The position numbers and the translations under genes are program-made. The notes under the pieces were generated by a model. That model saw nothing but the letters and a program-made list of their open reading frames with translations. It was not told the DNA's origin and made no database searches. Positions 63,739-64,000 of a DNA stretch of 64,000 nucleotides are shown piece after piece. How positions within the stretch are numbered: the stretch's first letter is position 1; each line of letters opens with the position of its first letter. The stretch comes from Prevotella melaninogenica (GTDB lineage Bacteria > Bacteroidota > Bacteroidia > Bacteroidales > Bacteroidaceae), in assembly GCF_018127925.1 (NCBI RefSeq), contig NZ_CP072348.1, positions 1,532,001-1,596,000 of the forward strand. Direction: 5' to 3'.

Positions 63739-63817
63739 ATCTTTTATTCTGCCTGTTGGGATGTTTATAGGGAGTGTTTCTTAGCCTGCTGTCTGCTATT
63801 CAGAGCGGGATTTCAAC

Positions 63818-64000
63818 TTATTTCTTCTGGCGGTTGACAAAGTCAACGTAGGTAATAAACTCCTGCTTGTCTGCCTTCATTGCTTTGATAAAGCGGTCGA
63901 GTCGCTGTTCCAATTCGTGTCCACTATGGTTCTTGATGATAAAAGGCATCTTGAACTCTGGATGTGACTTGAGATCATAGAACTCCCATGGGTGGAAATA
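63818..64000 (-). CDS. C-terminal end of a polysaccharide deacetylase-like protein (5' end beyond window)
   Basis: The last 60 residues of a minus-strand gene run off the right edge. YFHPWEFYDLKSHPEFKMPF and HSGHELEQRLDRFIKAM match the end of NodB-type polysaccharide deacetylases of the DUF3473-associated kind, where YFHPWE is a typical motif. The stop codon is at 63818-63820, 79 nt before the GT2 gene. The assignment is from a short fragment. Confidence 0.6.
   Translation of the reverse strand, partial: YFHPWEFYDLKSHPEFKMPFIIKNHSGHELEQRLDRFIKAMKADKQEFITYVDFVNRQKK

Overview
The window is AT-rich Bacteroidota chromosome, most likely an oral-type Prevotella. The evidence is the gene content (SusC/SusD, GH97, TonB-linked receptors, HU-HIG proteins, fimbrillin-like lipoproteins, an aerobic class Ia ribonucleotide reductase), the lack of Shine-Dalgarno spacing, and promoters of the Bacteroidota type (TTTG, about 19-20 bp, TAnnTTTG). 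The species is inferred. No tRNA, rRNA, CRISPR array or insertion sequence was recognised.

Layout. 0-2.5 kb: mutS, running off the left edge. 2.9-5.9 kb: locus L1 on the minus strand, comprising a leader with a (CA)13 repeat, a 68-residue small protein, a fimbrillin-like lipoprotein with a hypervariable C-terminus, and an HU-HIG DNA-binding protein. 6-9.2 kb: lgt, ychF and a DUF3108 protein. 9.25-9.65 kb: a dense DnaA-box cluster that looks like a replication origin. 10-17.4 kb: nrdB, nrdA, a lipoprotein, a GT9 glycosyltransferase and a DUF4254 protein. 18.4-21 kb: acpP-fabF-rnc. 21.6-27.3 kb: an eroded polysaccharide utilisation locus (SusC-SusD deletion remnant, GH71/99-like lipoprotein, GH97). 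27.8-34 kb: an outer-membrane barrel receptor, an AAA ATPase, a PAP2-family enzyme and an epimerase. 34-45 kb: rnr, a hemolysin III protein, a C1 peptidase, TrmH, SufE, U32 and miaB. 45-59 kb: a PIN-type toxin-antitoxin pair, then an envelope block (MsbA-like ABC exporter, two LTA-synthase-like sulfatases, an LpxL-like acyltransferase, GT2, GT87 and GT4 enzymes). 59-62.2 kb: locus L2 on the plus strand, an inverted paralogue of L1. 62.4-64 kb: GtrA, an ArnC-like GT2 and a partial polysaccharide deacetylase.

Two observations stand out. First, L1 and L2 are the same four-part cassette in opposite orientations about 53 kb apart. The last 50 variable codons of their lipoproteins differ at 28 amino acids with only one synonymous change, and 21 of the 28 changed codons keep the third base, usually C. 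That is the pattern expected of adenine-directed mutagenesis by a diversity-generating retroelement (DGR), although no reverse transcriptase or template repeat lies in this window. Second, many intergenic regions hold short arrays of palindromes whose core differs from array to array (TTCGCGAA, TTTCATGAAA, GCACCAATGGTGC, ACCCAGCTGCTGGGT, CGGACA..TGTCCG) while the centre-to-centre spacing is almost always exactly 22 bp (23 bp in one array). This looks like selection for two helical turns.
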